From: Motacilla alba alba | Taxonomy: Eukaryota; Chordata; Aves; Passeriformes; Motacillidae | DNA length: 64,000 bases | Reading direction: 5' to 3' | Assembly (NCBI RefSeq): GCF_015832195.1 | Contig: NC_052031.1 | Location: 7,503,850-7,567,849, forward strand | In this document: positions 11,997 through 26,406 of the stretch, piece by piece | Numbering within the stretch: position 1 is the first letter of the stretch | How the letters are laid out: every line of letters starts with the position of its first letter | The notes under the pieces: generated by a model | Told to the model about the DNA's origin: nothing | The model's database searches: none | The model's input: only the letters and a program-made list of their open reading frames with translations | Position numbers and translations under genes: made by a program

Positions 11997-12410
11997 TGTA
12001 TTTGTGGGGTTCCCCAGATGAGGGGAGGAACGATGAATCTGACTCCATGTTCTTAGAAGGCTAATTTATTATTTTATGATACTATATTATATAAATACTA
12101 TACTAAACTATACTAAAGAATACAGAAAGGATACTTACAGAAGGCTAAAAAGATAATAATGAAAACTCGTGACTCCTTCCAGAGCCCCTACACAGCTTGG
12201 CCCCGATTGGCCAGTAAGTCAAAACAATTCACATGAAACCAATGAAACAATCACCTGTTGGATAAACAATCTCCAAACACATTCCAACGCAGCAAAACAC
12301 AGGAGAAGCAATGAGATAAGAATTGTTTTCCTTTTTCTCTGAGGCTTCTCAGCTTCCCAGGAGGAAATCCTAGGCAAGGGGATTTTTCCAGAAAATATGA
12401 CGGTGACACA
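11997..12410. mobile_element. Solo LTR of an endogenous retrovirus (songbird-type)
   Basis: About 410 bases starting TG and ending CA. It carries an AT-rich stretch near 12060-12120 and a segment at 12190-12260 ('GGCCCCGATTGGCCAGTAAG' and following) that I recognise as a widespread songbird LTR. Read on the minus strand, AATAAATTA falls close to the 3' end like a polyadenylation signal, so minus is the more likely sense. No internal retroviral sequence lies next to it. I could not confirm a target-site duplication. The family name is not assigned. Confidence 0.72.
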
Positions 12411-15400
12411 CCACGATGCACTGAGTCCTCTCTCAGCCAAGCTTGCAGGATGATCCATGATCGTGCTATTACTTTTTAACCTCTGTACAGCTTCCACTTC
12501 AGGTTTCATTTATTTGATCCAGTCTTTAGACTTCTTCTTTTTTTTCCTTCCCAACCCCACGACAGGCACATACACAGCTCGCAGGGGCAGCTTTCCACCG
12601 CTTGACTTGTCGGGGTCGGTTTTGCTGGCTGCAGCTGGCTGCCTGATTAAACAGGCAGGAATTCCCATCTCAGTGCCCACAATGCATCTAGCAGCTGTCT
12701 TGCTCCCACAGACTACTCTGATTTTGAGGAAAATGGTTTTAAATAGCTGCTTCCTCCTCACATCCACCCTTTGACTTCACTGCAGTATAATCAGGTCATG
12801 ATAAACCACAGCACAGGTCTGTTTGACTCTGCCTTCAAGAGCAAATATTTGGCAAGAACAAAAATTGAGGAGACTTTCAAGGTGCTTCCAAAGCTTGGAA
12901 AATCTGGCCATTTCATTCACATGCTGCAAATGTGAAATTAACCACAAAATTTAAGGAGCAACTTTGAAAATCTTATTGCAGTAAAATGTCTTCTGAAAAG
13001 ATGGGTCCAGTATGTGATTTAGATGTGAAGGAGATGAGCCAAGAAGTTGTAGCAATGTTTAAGGCTTGTGAAGGAGTCAGATAAAGCTCCTGGTTCCCAG
13101 AGGCAAGTGAAATGCCAGAATTGCAGATTCCACATTTAAAATATGTCTCTGAGCCCTTGGGCTTGTAACAGAGTCTGAAGTTTACCCTGGGAGTAGTCAG
13201 TAACATACTGAAGTGTCCCTATGGCCCTGTGCAGCTTCCAGCAGGGAGGAGACCTTTAGCAAGGAGGGAACAGATCCCTCATCAGCACACAGCACTGGGA
13301 CAGTGTCCCACACTGCACCCCTCGGAGCAGATGCAGAGGATCGCCCCATCAGCGTCCTACCCAATTCAGATGCCTCTGCAGGGCAGAAGAGCAGCAGAGG
13401 AAGTACCTGGGGGGACCAATCCACACATCTCCTGTGCCCAAAGGCACCTCATCCTGCTGCTTAGACACTCTGGAGCTGATGCTGCACAGAGAGGGCAGAC
13501 ACAGGCAAGGACTATTAAGAAGGCAGATTTTAGCAAATACAAAAGATTGGCTCACATCTTTTAGGCAACACAATTTTGGCCTGAAAGCTGCTCAGCGCCA
13601 TCCTCCAGGATATTATTGAATTTGGGATAGCTACCAATTTCATAGCTGCATTTTGACATCCATGGCAGGTGCCCAGCTGGCAGGAATCTCTCAGAGGCAG
13701 GACTGAGAGGAATCATTGTCCATGCTTCCGACAGGGACCCGGATCTCTGCCCCAGCATTAACAATGCAGTCAACTTCCAGGGAGCTCTTGGCTCTGCTCA
13801 GCTCAGCCCCCTCCAGTGCTCCCTTCAGGAGATGGCTTCACCTATCCACTCTGGCTGTGAGCACAGAAAGGGACATCCCAGCCTGTGTCCTTCTGGCAGG
13901 ACCCTCCTTTATGGCTCACTTGCCAGCAACAGTAGTTAGTGTTTCACAACTTCCTGCTCTGCCACTGCCTCTGTTGTGGGTGGACAAAAGGCTTTCTCTT
14001 GGCATGACATTCTGGGAGACAGAAAGCACCTCCTCTGCCAGAGTCTATGGAATGGTGGTCTCAGCAGTAGGGAAAAAATAGCTTTTTGGGCTACTGAGTT
14101 TGCTGGCATCAGCAAATGTCAATTCACAGACTGAGACAGCTCCAGAGCGCTGTGGGCTGATGGCAGCTATTTCTGCACCAGTTCAGTGGATGAGGGAGTC
14201 CCACCTGGCACATGAAACATTCCCATTTCCATGTTTTGTTCAGAGAGAATATTTTCCTTCCTAGTTTTTAAATTTTAAAACTGCTGGTTAAACTCCGTCT
14301 GTGACTTGAGTGCCTTTCCCTCTAAGCAATTTTGCATAGGAGCCCACACCAAGCCATGGGCTGATGGGAATTGTCTGGGCTCTGCTGGGCTCATTTGACT
14401 CCTGGCAACTCTGAGTCTGTCCTTAGGTGCACACCTGACTGCCTATTCCACAGGCAAATAAGACATAGCTGAGCAGAAAGAGGTCTTGAACAGGATCTAA
14501 ATATCTTTCTATATTTTTATATGTATATATATATATATTCTTGACCACAAGAAAAGTTTGCAAACTTTAGGCAGCGCAATTAAATCCATTTATTGAAATG
14601 CTTTGACAATGAAATCTAAATTTATGTATTTTGTACTTTATTTTACACCTCACTGCAAAAAGATATGGTGGTTTTGGATAGGAAATGCAGACTATCTTAT
14701 TCAAATGTACCTGGAGGGAAATGGAGGTAGACAGGAAGGTTTAGGCAAGGTGTGTTTGGCCACATCCCCACAGTAATACTCTGCTCTTTTATGAAGTGAT
14801 AGAAAATTTTACATAGGTGGAAGGGATGGACTTAACTTCTGTGACAGAGCACAAGCAAAAGGCATGTAACATTAAGAGTAAAGCAGGTCCTTGGTTCATT
14901 ACTGATGGAGAAGGAGCAGCTCCTCTTCCACTTCCCTTTTTAAAGCAGATGTATGTATCCAAATAACTTGCAACTAGATATATAGATATAGATAAAGATA
15001 GAGATATACAGTTACCCACTTATGTGTCTCGTATTTCCCTCTGTGACAGGAGATATTGAAAATTCACTGCAAACCCTCACAAGACAGGCTCTATTCAGTG
15101 ACCTCAACACAGTTCAAACCCTCTTGGCTGAGACACCAATTGTGGGCAGATGTGCCATGGGGCCTCCAGGAGATGCACATCCTTCCAGCCCAGCTGGGCC
15201 TCCCCAATGGCCCTAGAGATGTCTGCTCAGTCAAGAGATGCAAGCCCAGGATTTCCAGACAAGGCTGCCAAGGTTCAGATGTGAATTTTTAGGCATTTAT
15301 GTAACATAACAGAAGTCTGCTTTTTACTAGTTTTACTATTGCATTTAACCAACTACAATCAGAGTCCTTTTTCTGTTGGGTTTGATTGTGAAGTAAAAAA

Positions 15401-18400
15401 CTGTTCAAGAGGCTGGCAATGCATGAACTAGTTTCTTTCCTAAGTGCTGCATCTTGTTCTGTTCTGCTTCTCCAGCTATTAGAAAGTAGGTCTCACTTTT
15501 TCCAGGATGGGTCAAGTTACCAGAGGAAGGTTTCTTCCTGCTGCTAAGGGATCTGCTGCCAGTCTCGCTCAGACTTTGGGACCAGCTCAGATCCTGCCCA
15601 TCAGGGCTTTAGCTCTCATGTCACAGCCTGTCCTGCTGCCTCCCACACCTTTCTCAATATGAGGGTGCCTGGGCAGAGCAGCCTGGGATGAGAGATAGCA
15701 CATTTCCTTCTGGTGGAATTTGAAGGGATTCTGCTCATCTCCACTTTTTTGAGGTAGAAACATAATAGACAAGCCCTCTGCTTTCCTCTTCTGATCTTCT
15801 GGTGATGTTCCTGCACCTACATTTTCTGTACTTTAAGTTAAATGCACAGGCCCTAACTGTATATGTGTCAATAACCCCTTTAAACAAACAACATGTCCTG
15901 CTGAGTACTCCAGAACGGAGTATTTGGATTTTCTGGTTGTGTTGCCATTCCTTGTATCAATGCCTGATTGGAAGGCATTTGAAGAGCACCAAAACAATAA
16001 GAGTTGAGAGCTCAAATTCTATTGAAAACCTCCGCAAAGTTCAGTTTAGTGAAGTGAGGTGGCAAAGCCTTTGGATATCTAAAAATCATGATAAAGCCCT
16101 TGGATATCTATAGATTTTGGCAAAGTATAATACAATGTGGGAAGAGATGTATTTAGAGTAGATCTAAAAAGCTTGAGTTTTCATTTATAGTAGCTTTAAG
16201 TGGATTTGGTTGTGTATTTGTGGCAAACTGCTTCAAAGACAACAAGCAAGGGAAAACAGAGGCTTGTTCAAGAATCATTCCCAAGCAGCAAAGATATGGG
16301 GATTAGGGAATAATCTTCACAAGGGAACACGTATGTGTATTGATGCCACACTGACTCTCCCATCCATTATAAGATTACAGATGCAAGGTGAAACACTCAT
16401 TTTGTCCTTTGTGCACTACAGTCAGATTTTTTGGGAAAAAAGGCTTTTTTTCCCCAGGATTCTGCCTTATTCTGTAACATGCAATGGCCAGGGTTATCCA
16501 CAGGAACCCTGCCTCCTTCCTTCACTGCTAAGATAAAAGACAAAAGCCTTCCAGGAAAGCCAAGATGCATTTGTGGCCAAGGAGCTGCCTGTGGAAGCTG
16601 CAGCCGGTGCCAAATACCTCGGTGTGAGATGATAAGATGATGTGATTGCTGGCTGCTGCTGCTCAGTGTCATCAGCGAGTGTCTGACGGCGACTTCTGCT
16701 GCTCTGTGCTGTCCTTGCCCTGCTGCGGCTGCTGCTGGCACTGCAGGCAAAGCCCCTTCCTAATCCTGACAGCATCAGGACATTCTTGAGATGAACTCAC
16801 CTGAAAACACCCCGAAACAAAAGCAAAAGCCACGATTCTTGCTACGCTTCAATTTTCTGGTGGAACTGCACTGGGAAGCAGTAACACACACCAAGTTTTA
16901 TCAGGAGATTTTGTTTATCAGCAACCATCAGCAGACTGGGAATGCACCACTGGAAATCCCCCTCCAGCTCCCAGCCTAAATCTTAGCAGAGCTGGTGTAA
17001 CATGACCAGAGAGATTTAAAACTGCCTCACACCAATAAATCCTGTTCTTGTAAATGGCAAACTCTACCAGTGTCACACACACTTAAAATCAATGGTGAAC
17101 TTAATCTCCACTGCAGTTGGGTATTGATTTACCTACATTGACTTAAATTCCAATATAGTAAATCAACAGCTACCTAGAACTGACATAAAATTGTAGGTTA
17201 AAGGTACTTGTCATAAGAAAAATAATTTTAGCAGGATTAATTATTTTTGCCTGAGTTTCCCTCTGGGTATGATTGGAACAATCACAAGCAGGCAGGTGAA
17301 TTCCTCAAGGCATGGAAAAGTCAACAGCAACACAAGGAAGAAAACTCCAGGACAGGCTGGAAAAGCAGAAGGCAGCACATGCCACTGTGTCCTGCAAAGC
17401 TCATCTGTCCCTGTTTTCATATGGCCACGTGCATATGGGCATGTGAATTCTGTCACTTTCCTGCCAGACTAGAATTGAGTGACTGAAGCCACTTGCATCA
17501 GCAGTCTGAGGTTAAATTAAACCATTGGGGGACCTGGAGTGGACTGGATTCTGTGCCAGCTTGTAGTGGATTTTTCTTAAGAGTGTCTGAGGTGAGGAAT
17601 ATTAATAAGAAAATCAGAAGAGTGGATGCATGCAAATGGCAATGATGCATAGTAAGAGGCAGATTGTTTCCTAGCAACACAGGCTTTAGGCTGGTTAGTT
17701 TTGGTTAGCATTTTCTGACTAACAGCTGCAATTTGTTTCTGTATTGCTGCTCATTTGCCTACCTGCGCTGAAAGAGAGAAAAAACAATAGAGAGCAGAGG
17801 GTAGGGTCTGTTTGTGCCCGGCTGTGCTTGCAGGGGAGAACTCTGAGTGTGGGGAGCTGCCAGGAGCCCAAAAACTGATGAGTTGGAGGTGTCTCTTCAG
17901 ATGCCCATTTCAGCCACGTGTGAACTAGCTCTGACCTGGACCTTGTGCTTCAGGCAGCTGAGCCAGAGTACATGAGTTTCACCCCGACTGCATTTTGGCA
18001 CTTCCCTCCTCCCCTATCTCTCTTCCATAGTACCATGTGCTCCAGGAATACCCTATGGCTAATTCTGCTCTCAGTATCATCAGTGAGAGACCCTTGACTT
18101 CACTGCTAACAGGGCAGAGCCCTTTTATTTATTTATAGATTCTGTCTGTGGCTTTATGTACACCATATCCTCAGAGAATAGTGTAGAAAAACAGTTCCTC
18201 TGTGTGCGTGTGTGTTGATGTGTGTGTTATGTATAGGTCTTGGCATACTGGGACCTCTGCTCACCTATTGCAAGGTAAATAATTAATGATTGTATGTCTG
18301 TTAGAAATCTTTTCTGAAGGTGTTTGACAAATGCCTTGCACTGCTAAGGTGCTACAAAAGCAACTACTAATAAAAATCTCAACCACCCCTTTAAGGCAGT

Positions 18401-21400
18401 GTTTGTGACCAACATGGGCTTGATGCCAGTGTCAGCTCACAGTGTGATCTGGGCTTCCCAAACAGATACTTTGGAACAAGCTCTGCTTTCTCCATACAGA
18501 CCCTGCTGCCTTCTCCCCAGCCTGTCAGTACTTCCAGCAGCCAGCCTCCCTCACCCTCCTGGAGAGCTCTGTGGGTTTTAAATCCAGTTTCCTTTCTGCA
18601 AGGGGAAAGAATGTGAGAGATGCTTTAGACAGCATGTGAGTTTTCACATTGTCCTTAACTCCTCTGTGCTGTGGAGAGCAAAAAAAATCACCCAGTTTAT
18701 GTAAATGCTGGGGAGCAATTGCTGTAAGAGAGGGCAGCACAGTCAGGGACACCAGTTGTTGCATCCCAAATGAAATGGGCTTGTAGTCCTATATCCTCCA
18801 TTGATCTGTCTGCAGCTCCAAGAGTTTAAAGCCAAGGACCATGGCTTTATCAGTCCATAACATCTCCAGAGGGGATGGCACCAGCTCCTCTATCTCATTT
18901 CTTTCCTGAAGAGAAAGGCTTTAGAATAAGTCTCATTAGCCACAAGAAATATCACGCAGGAGAATGAGTCTGAGAAGTGCCCAGCCGTGAGAAAAGCTCA
19001 TGCCAGCCCCTGCACTTTACTAGGGAAAACATAGCAGATCCAAAAGTCATTCAGCCACTGGAAATGAGGTTTCATTCAGTGCATGGGACTGGCTGTTTAC
19101 GTCCTATATTTAGTTTTTGTCTGCCATGAAAAACTGTCTGGGTAAGAGGAACACAAGTTTTTGATGTACAAAGAAAGCAAGATGAGGGAGAAGAGATTTC
19201 ACTTGTTAGAGTTATTTAAAACTCAGCAGTCTTTGTGCACAGCTGTTCAACTTGAACAAGCAACCTCTCTCTGAAGGAGTCAGCATTGCTCCTCCTTCAC
19301 TGCAGAGCTGGGAAAGTGCCCATCCACATCCATGAGTCATCCAGACAGCCCTCCAACAAAGGCTGCTCTGGCTAGCAGGAAAGTGTAAGCCCCAAACTTT
19401 TCCTGGCCTGAGCTGTAAGTAGATGAGAAAAGGGAGGAAGGGACTACAGAACTATTTATTTCCCTTTCTGTTTAGGTTTAGAAAGGCTGAAGAATAGAAA
19501 CAGTCTGTAGGAAGGTACCCAAATGTGGCAGTGAGACCCCAAAACCCAGCAACTTGTTTTAAAACCTCGACCTACTTTATCCAAACTCATCAAAATACCT
19601 GCCACCTTATACTTTTCACAGATCTTTGGGAGAGGATGCTGCAGAGCTGGGAAGGTTTGCACACTCCTAGAAACCCATGGAAATACAAGGCACAATTATG
19701 CCAGGGATGTTGACTGCCACAAGCCACTGGCTAAAATCACAGGACTCCCTCTTCCATGGGGTAAAACACAAGGCAAAGCAAAGGGCACAGCAGTACCAGA
19801 CCTGCTCGTAATGGATGTTGTAAATGTGAAAATAATGGATTTTCAAGGAGGTACTGAATGGTGGTGTTTCTGTTTAGTAATGTTTTGCTTAAATTTGCAC
19901 CTATAATAAATCCTGAAGGTAAGCCTTGGATTGTGTCAGTCTGTCACATGAGCAAACATAATGAATGCACAATTAAATGAACTAATGAGTAACGTGATAC
20001 AGCAAGGAAGCTCTCCTCCTCATGGTAGAATGCATCCCATAAAAGCAGCAGGGGTTTTCTACTAGCTTTTACAGCACAGCGAAGGCAAAGAGACCACCTG
20101 TGGTTCTAAATCAAGAATGAGACTCTTGCAGCTCTGCCCACCTAGGCTGTGCCACCAGGACCCATAGTGGATAAGCACTCTTCAGCACAGGGGCAGGAGG
20201 CTGATCCACAGAAACCTCTGCTCATCTTCTGCCCAGACTGATTCACTGGTTCTCTGCACCCCAGGAAATTCCTCTTGGTTTGACTGTAATTTCTTCAAGT
20301 AGATTTTGTCTTTTTGCTCTGTGGTTGAACAGCTCTCAGAGGAATAACGTCTGGGCATTAGAACAGGCCAGGAAAATCTCCGAAAGGCAAACTGGGGAAA
20401 TCCAGAGCTCAGAATTCAGCATTCACCTTCCTTCAAAGGGTAGGCCCATGCAATTGATTGGTGCTGCAGATGTCTCTGCTGAAGTTGGGCTAAACCCCTG
20501 CTTGGTGGAGTGGGATTTGTGAGCTGCCAGAAAGCAGCCTGTCTCCTGCAGCAGCTCTTCTGTGAAGACTTTGGGGATTGCCCTCCCACTTCCAAAGAAG
20601 TGAGGAGTCCCTGCAGCACAACAGATGAACATCAGAGCATGGAGGGATTTTACAATAAACTGCCCGATTGCTCAGCCCTCCTGTGGCTCAGTAGATGTGT
20701 CCCAACTGCCCGGGCCCCAGTCTGCCTAGAATGAGAAGTGGTTTTGTCTCCATAAAAAAGTGTAGTTTTCCACAGAAGTGCCAGCTGTTATTTCAGAGGC
20801 AGCTCTCTGGGTCCAGGTCATTAAAGCCAGAGCATCACACAGTAAAATCTTTGGGTGTCTGGAATTCCTCGGAAGCCCTGAAGCTGTCGCTAAGGAAAAG
20901 TGCAGCTGTTTGTTCATCAGCACAGCAGCTCCCTCCTCTGCACACTTGGCCTTTCCCAGCTTCCTCTGTAAAGGTGGAAGGGAATTTCAGTATATCTATT
21001 CACTCATCAGCTGATGAGCTGCCAACAGCTCTGTTAATTTTCCCCTGCTGTAATAGGCAGTTTAGGGCCCCAGCCAATGGCCAGGGAAGCTGCTGGAAAG
21101 AGTCCCACTAATTTCAATGGCTGTCCAACAACACACAGCCATATATGCTGAAAATGAAGCACAAACCACACAAATCTGCTTCTCACAGGCCACAGGACTG
21201 TCCTCTGTTATTCATAATTACCATTATTATTGTCATTACTGAATTTGAATTAATGCCCGTGAGTGCAGATGGACAGAGATTTTTCTGAGCACAAATTCTG
21301 CCATTTAACCAGGGCTTTTTCAGAACTTCAAACAAAGAAGAACGATTCCAGATGCCATTCTTTCCCTTTGCATCCCCACAGCTGCTGACCAGCTATGATG

Positions 21401-22201
21401 TCCACAAGCAAGAACTAAATTTCTCTAAGTGAATTGTAAATTCTGTCAAAACATTCTTTACATACAACAATAATAAAAACCTTAAGCTGAACAGCAGAGA
21501 TTGCCAAAGGAATATTAACAAGTTAGCTAAAGACAGGGATCATTAACACTTAAAAAAATATGACTTCTCTGTAGTTTAAAGAAGAACTGAAATTTTATCT
21601 TTGAGCTCTATAGATAACAGTGGGTTTGTGGGAAAGGAAGTAGTTCTGTCAGCTCTGCATGAATCCTATTAAGAATTTTTTTTTTTGGTATAAAAGGAGC
21701 TTAAAATCTATCACCACTTTGATCTCAGTTCAGTAAAGATGATCTTAGTGTTGGTTTTAACACAGACATTTAATTGCATTTAATCACCTTCTGCAAAAAT
21801 CAATTCAGTTGACATGATACTGACCAGGACTGGTCAGCAGAGATAAGAGCTGTGTTCTAGCTACTCCATCCTATTACACTCACCTCTAAGGAGGCAACTA
21901 ATTAATGTGGTTATCCTCAGAACACCCTTGGGAGGAAGGAAAATGCTGCTCCTGTTTATTTGTTTGTTTCAGGTTTTTTTTCAAATGAAGAACTCAGGGA
22001 ACAGCAAAATTCAATGGCTTCCACAAGAATATGTGGTAAATCTCTGACAGTGCACAGAATGAACTCCTTGTTTCTAGCTGGCACCCTCATGCCTAAATCC
22101 ATTCTTTGCCTACATGAATCACTATCTAATCTGATGCTGATCATAACCTGTTGTGGTACTCATCTTTTCTTAAACTGCTGGTTCAAACACTGCTCAGTTT
22201 T
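12411..22201. other. Long intergenic stretch, no gene seen
   Basis: Nearly 10 kb without a recognisable exon, RNA gene or clear transposon. Named contents are AT-rich dinucleotide runs near 14510-14540 and 14975-15010, a GCTGCTG-rich patch at about 16640-16745 and a TG-rich stretch at about 18200-18240. Open frames of 60-140 codons occur on both strands without domain content or splice consistency. Confidence 0.55.
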
Positions 22202-22440
22202 CAGAGAATCATGGAACTGTTCAGGTTGGAGAAGGCCTCTAAGAACATCGAGTCCAATGTGCTCACCATGACCCCGAGTGCCTCACCCAAACACCTTTTG
22301 AAAACTTCCAGGGATGGTGATTCCAATGCCTGACCTCCCTTTCAGCAAATAATTTGCTCCTAATATCTAATTCTAATCTAAATCCTCCCTGACACAACTT
22401 GAGGCCATTTCCTCTCATCCTTTTGTAGCCACCTCGCCCT
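22202..22440 (-). mobile_element. CR1 LINE 3' fragment
   Basis: Minus-strand CR1: 'AGAGAATCATGGAACTGTTC', then 'GGTTGGAGAAGGCCTCTAAG', 'CGAGTCCAA', a 'CCAGGGATGGTGATTCCA' block and 'CCTCCCTGACACAACTTGAG'. 5' truncated. Confidence 0.88.
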
Positions 22441-25400
22441 AGCAGAGTATGAACTGCACGGCAGTGCTCAGTGCACACAAGGTTTTCCACTGAGAGCACA
22501 AAAGTGAATTTCAGGCATATTTTCCCATGTAGTTTGCTTGGAAAGCTCTGAGCTTGCCTCATGGCATACTTTGTAATTCGTGTCACAACTCAGATCTGCA
22601 TTATTAACCATAACATTTTGCATTTACTGAGCATCCTCCAGCCAAGGATCTCAGCACACTTCCCATCCATTATTAAAGTCTTTCAACATTCCTGCAGAGT
22701 GAACTTGACATCATTTAAGAGATGGGAAAACTGGAACACAGAGAGAAAAATGGAGAAAAATATGCAGATTTGCGCTTTTACTGGGGAAAAAAAACCCTGG
22801 AATGGATGTTTGAAAGTTCTTAGGCTTGACATAAGTAATGAAGTTGTTTAGCCAACTTTGATCATCACAGATGTGCCCAAAGATGATACTGCCTGACACA
22901 GTCAATAGCAATTTCCCAAGCAGCAGTGAGAATATTACATATTTTTTGTTTTCTCAAATGTGCGTGCAATTATCCGTGGCATGCACTTATATTTACTCTA
23001 CAGTAATCCATACAAGTTTGATTTCCCTAATAGCCAAATTTCAACAAAGCCTTGTCAAAAGGTGACTTGTGCCAGCTCTTTGTTCTAGCCTTGGAGTGTG
23101 TTTGCTGTATTTAATTGGCCTTCAGTACCTCCTTGGTCCTGTCAACAATAATTCACCATTGGCTGAGTGGCAGCAGAGAAGAAATGTACTGGAGTGACCT
23201 GAAAGAGCTTCCTATTTTCAGGACAACCTTGTTTTCAGTGGAGTCATCAGCAGATTCCCTTAGGATGCTTCAGTGTGGGTGAGCAGCTCTTTCAAGGAGC
23301 ACTCATCAATGCCCCAGGTACAGTTTGGTTATTTCAGGTTGTAAGAAAATCAAAGTTTTCCTACTTGTGACTCAAGTTTGTGATGTAGAGTGCCAAAAAA
23401 AAAAAAAAAGGGGGGGGGGGGGCGGTTTATTTTGAAAGCACCCTAAGGTTTTTCAAAAGAAGAAAGAAAACTACCATTCTTGTTTTACAATCGAAATCAG
23501 AGATGTTTAATATGCTCTATGTCCTCCAAAATATAAACCAACCTTGGCATACTCTCGAATAAGCACTCTGGTGTGAGTAAAAGAAAATTAATCAGGCTTC
23601 ATCTCTGCAGCTGAGTTGAAGCGCTGCGATTTCATGCGGCAGTTCTGCCACCTACAGGCACTGAGAGCAGCCCTGCCAGGGGTTTGCCCGCCAAGCTTTC
23701 CATGTACTTCTTTTTTGGGGCTGCTGAGGGAACAGTCCACAGCAATCAGCCCCGACCTCCGACCCATAAAAATATTTTGTTCCACTTATTATATATTAAG
23801 ATAATTATTTAACTCATCTGACCCACTAAGCGAGCTTGCTTCTTCCCTATCATTTATATACTGTGGTTATGAAGAAGGGATACCAAAATCAATTTTATTA
23901 AGTGACTTTTGTCATGGGTGGCAAGTATTAGAGCAAAGCCAGGAATAGCTCCAGCTCCCACCAAAGCCCAGCAGCTTTGGAGGTGATATACAGACAGACC
24001 CCCCCCCAACACCATGTGTGCCCAAAATAAGCACTGCACTGAAGAAGGATGGAGTAATCACTGGGGAATTTAGGCAATGAGCTAGAAAAGCCTCTTTTTA
24101 TACAAAGTGAGGGAAATGGAAGTTTTCTTACAGAGATGGCAGTACCTCCAGTAAGACTGTGTAGTCTTACAGCTCTGTCTCAGGGAAGGAGCTGTTTTCA
24201 AAGCTGGGGTTAAGTGCCACACAAAGGATTCCTGTCCAGGTGCCCCACAGCCAGGCTCTCACAAAGCTCTCCTGAGAATCCCGACCACTGAGCTGCCTCT
24301 GTTCACATCCTCAGGCCAGAGAGGATCATAGGCCAGTCTTGGAGCTGCCATCTTGTCTCCTCAAAGCTTTATTTTCTGAGAATTAAGTCAGAACACACAG
24401 AGGATAATTAAAAAAAGTTCTCTCCTCCATCTTTCCTCACCCCAAGGAACATTTTAGAGTATGTACTATTTCCCAGCTGCAAAACAATCTTTGTTTGATA
24501 GAGACACTTACTTCCACCTTACAGGCATTAAAGGAGACCTGCAAGAAAGATGGGCACAGAGTTTTTAGCAGGGCCTGTTGCAAGGGGTGATGGTTTTAAA
24601 TGGAAAGAGGGCTGATTTGATATGAGGATATAAGGCTGCTCTGGTTTTTGGATGGCTGAGAGATGTGCCACAGCCTGGAGGAGAAGGGACAGCTCTGACG
24701 CTGTGAAAGGTTTGTGCTGCTGCTTTTTCAGCTGGGAGCTAATACTGAGGGTTTCATCAGAGTACCTGTCTAATTCTGAGCTGAGTTTGATGCATGGTGG
24801 GTGTTTGTTGGATGTAGGTGCCTGGAGACGTGCAGGACTCCTTTCAGATTGTGGCTGGGTGTTTCTCCTCTTCCTGCCTCAGAGAAATAGCTCTTGCAGA
24901 GGAGTGCAAGATCAAATTCCAAACCCAGGCTGCTGCTCCCACTCTTTATTTAGAGGTGGGTTGTTGCCCCATCTATCAGCTCACTCAAGCTCAGTGCAGC
25001 TTCTGAACTTCCCATTAGATAAGAACAATTCCCAAAAACATAGGAAGGGCACAGACAGACAAGGGCTTTTCACTCCTCAGCAAACACCACTTGCCACCAC
25101 AAACCTCTGCCAAGGAATTTCTTGCCTGCTACCACTCAGCTTTGCTTATACATGGCAGGAACATTAATTGCTTTGGTTGAGATGAGCAGAACTTCTGTGT
25201 GTCCATATGGACATGCCTGTGGCATACCAACTGGAAAATACCTGTGGGTGTGCTGAGCTGTGTAGGAGCTGTTACCAGGGTGGCCACAAGCACTCTGCAA
25301 TGCACAGATTACACATTCTGGCCTGGGTTCTAAGTACCCGTATGCTGACATAAATGGTGCAACTAGTATTAGGATTTGAAGGAAAGCAGAGGAAAAATAT

Positions 25401-26406
25401 TTTGTTTTCTGTATTGGGGCCTATGTTCTCTTTTACCCTCACATCTTGTGTGTCTCTCCACAGACTCCCTTCTCTTTTCTTTTCCCAAAAGCATCATGGG
25501 GAGCCCCCTCGCCCCCACACTTCCCTCTCTTCTGCAACACCTTTTTCCAGTCCCCACAGCTCTCTCCTGCCCACTTCTACCCTTTTTCCCTTTTCATTCC
25601 TCCATTTACAAGACAGAAAGGAGCTACAATTTGGACACATTCCAAAGGGATTGTTTCCAGCTGTATAAGCTTTGCCTTTGTCACACTGCCATCATCTCTG
25701 GAGCGTGGACTGCTGGCATCTGAGCTCCAGTCTTTGGGCACCTTCAGCTCAGTTACCCAAAGGAAGATTGTCCCATGACTCAAGAACCTTGGGATCTGTT
25801 CTGGGACAGACAATTCCTTTGGGACTCCAAGTAACACCTTTCACCTCTATGTGAGCTTGGTATACTCCTTTAACCTTCAGCATATCACTTTTAAAGCAGG
25901 ATAAGGACAATCTTCATTTCAGAGCAATGCAGTGAGATGGCCCAGAGGGGCATTTAGACTCCCTATGGAAATGAGATGCAAATGAACACCCAACCTTACA
26001 CAAGTGCTGTCACCTGGACAGTGTGAGGTTGCAAATGTGACGTGGCCTGGCCAGTCCTGTGATAACTTTGCAGTTCCTTTTATGGGGCCACACAAAACCT
26101 GAGGAGCTGTTGGCACACTGCTCTGGCCAGGATGAATTTCTGTGTTTTTCTGTGAATTTCTGTGATACTGATTTCCCCAGGAGTGATAAGATGATAAGAG
26201 ATATTTTTTTTTCCTTCTCTGTCCTGTGGCATTGAGAATGAATTTCTCCAACAGCAGTGTAGCATTATGGAACCCTGAGCTTTGCTTTCAGGCATTGCTC
26301 ATGCCTTGTTAGACGATGGAAAACCAGCACTTCAACTCAACCTGCTGCACTACATACAGAGATATTTCTGTAATTTTGAAAGGTTGGACATTATGTTATA
26401 GATACA
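22441..26406. other. Intergenic, no gene seen
   Basis: No exon recognised. Holds an A15-G13 tract (23395-23422) and otherwise unique-looking sequence. Frames at 25354-25778 overlap on both strands and have no recognised domain. Confidence 0.55.
23395..23422. repeat. A15-G13 homopurine tract
   Basis: Fifteen A followed directly by thirteen G, then CGG. This is the same A-to-G design as the tract at 8318-8341, but here no CR1 terminus follows. Confidence 0.95.

Noticed and set aside
19604..19630. Minus-strand peptide with KICEK, reminiscent of a MANF/CDNF motif
   Set aside because: The residues before and after do not match CDNF, there are no fitting splice sites, and no other CDNF exon was found near it. 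Chance similarity.
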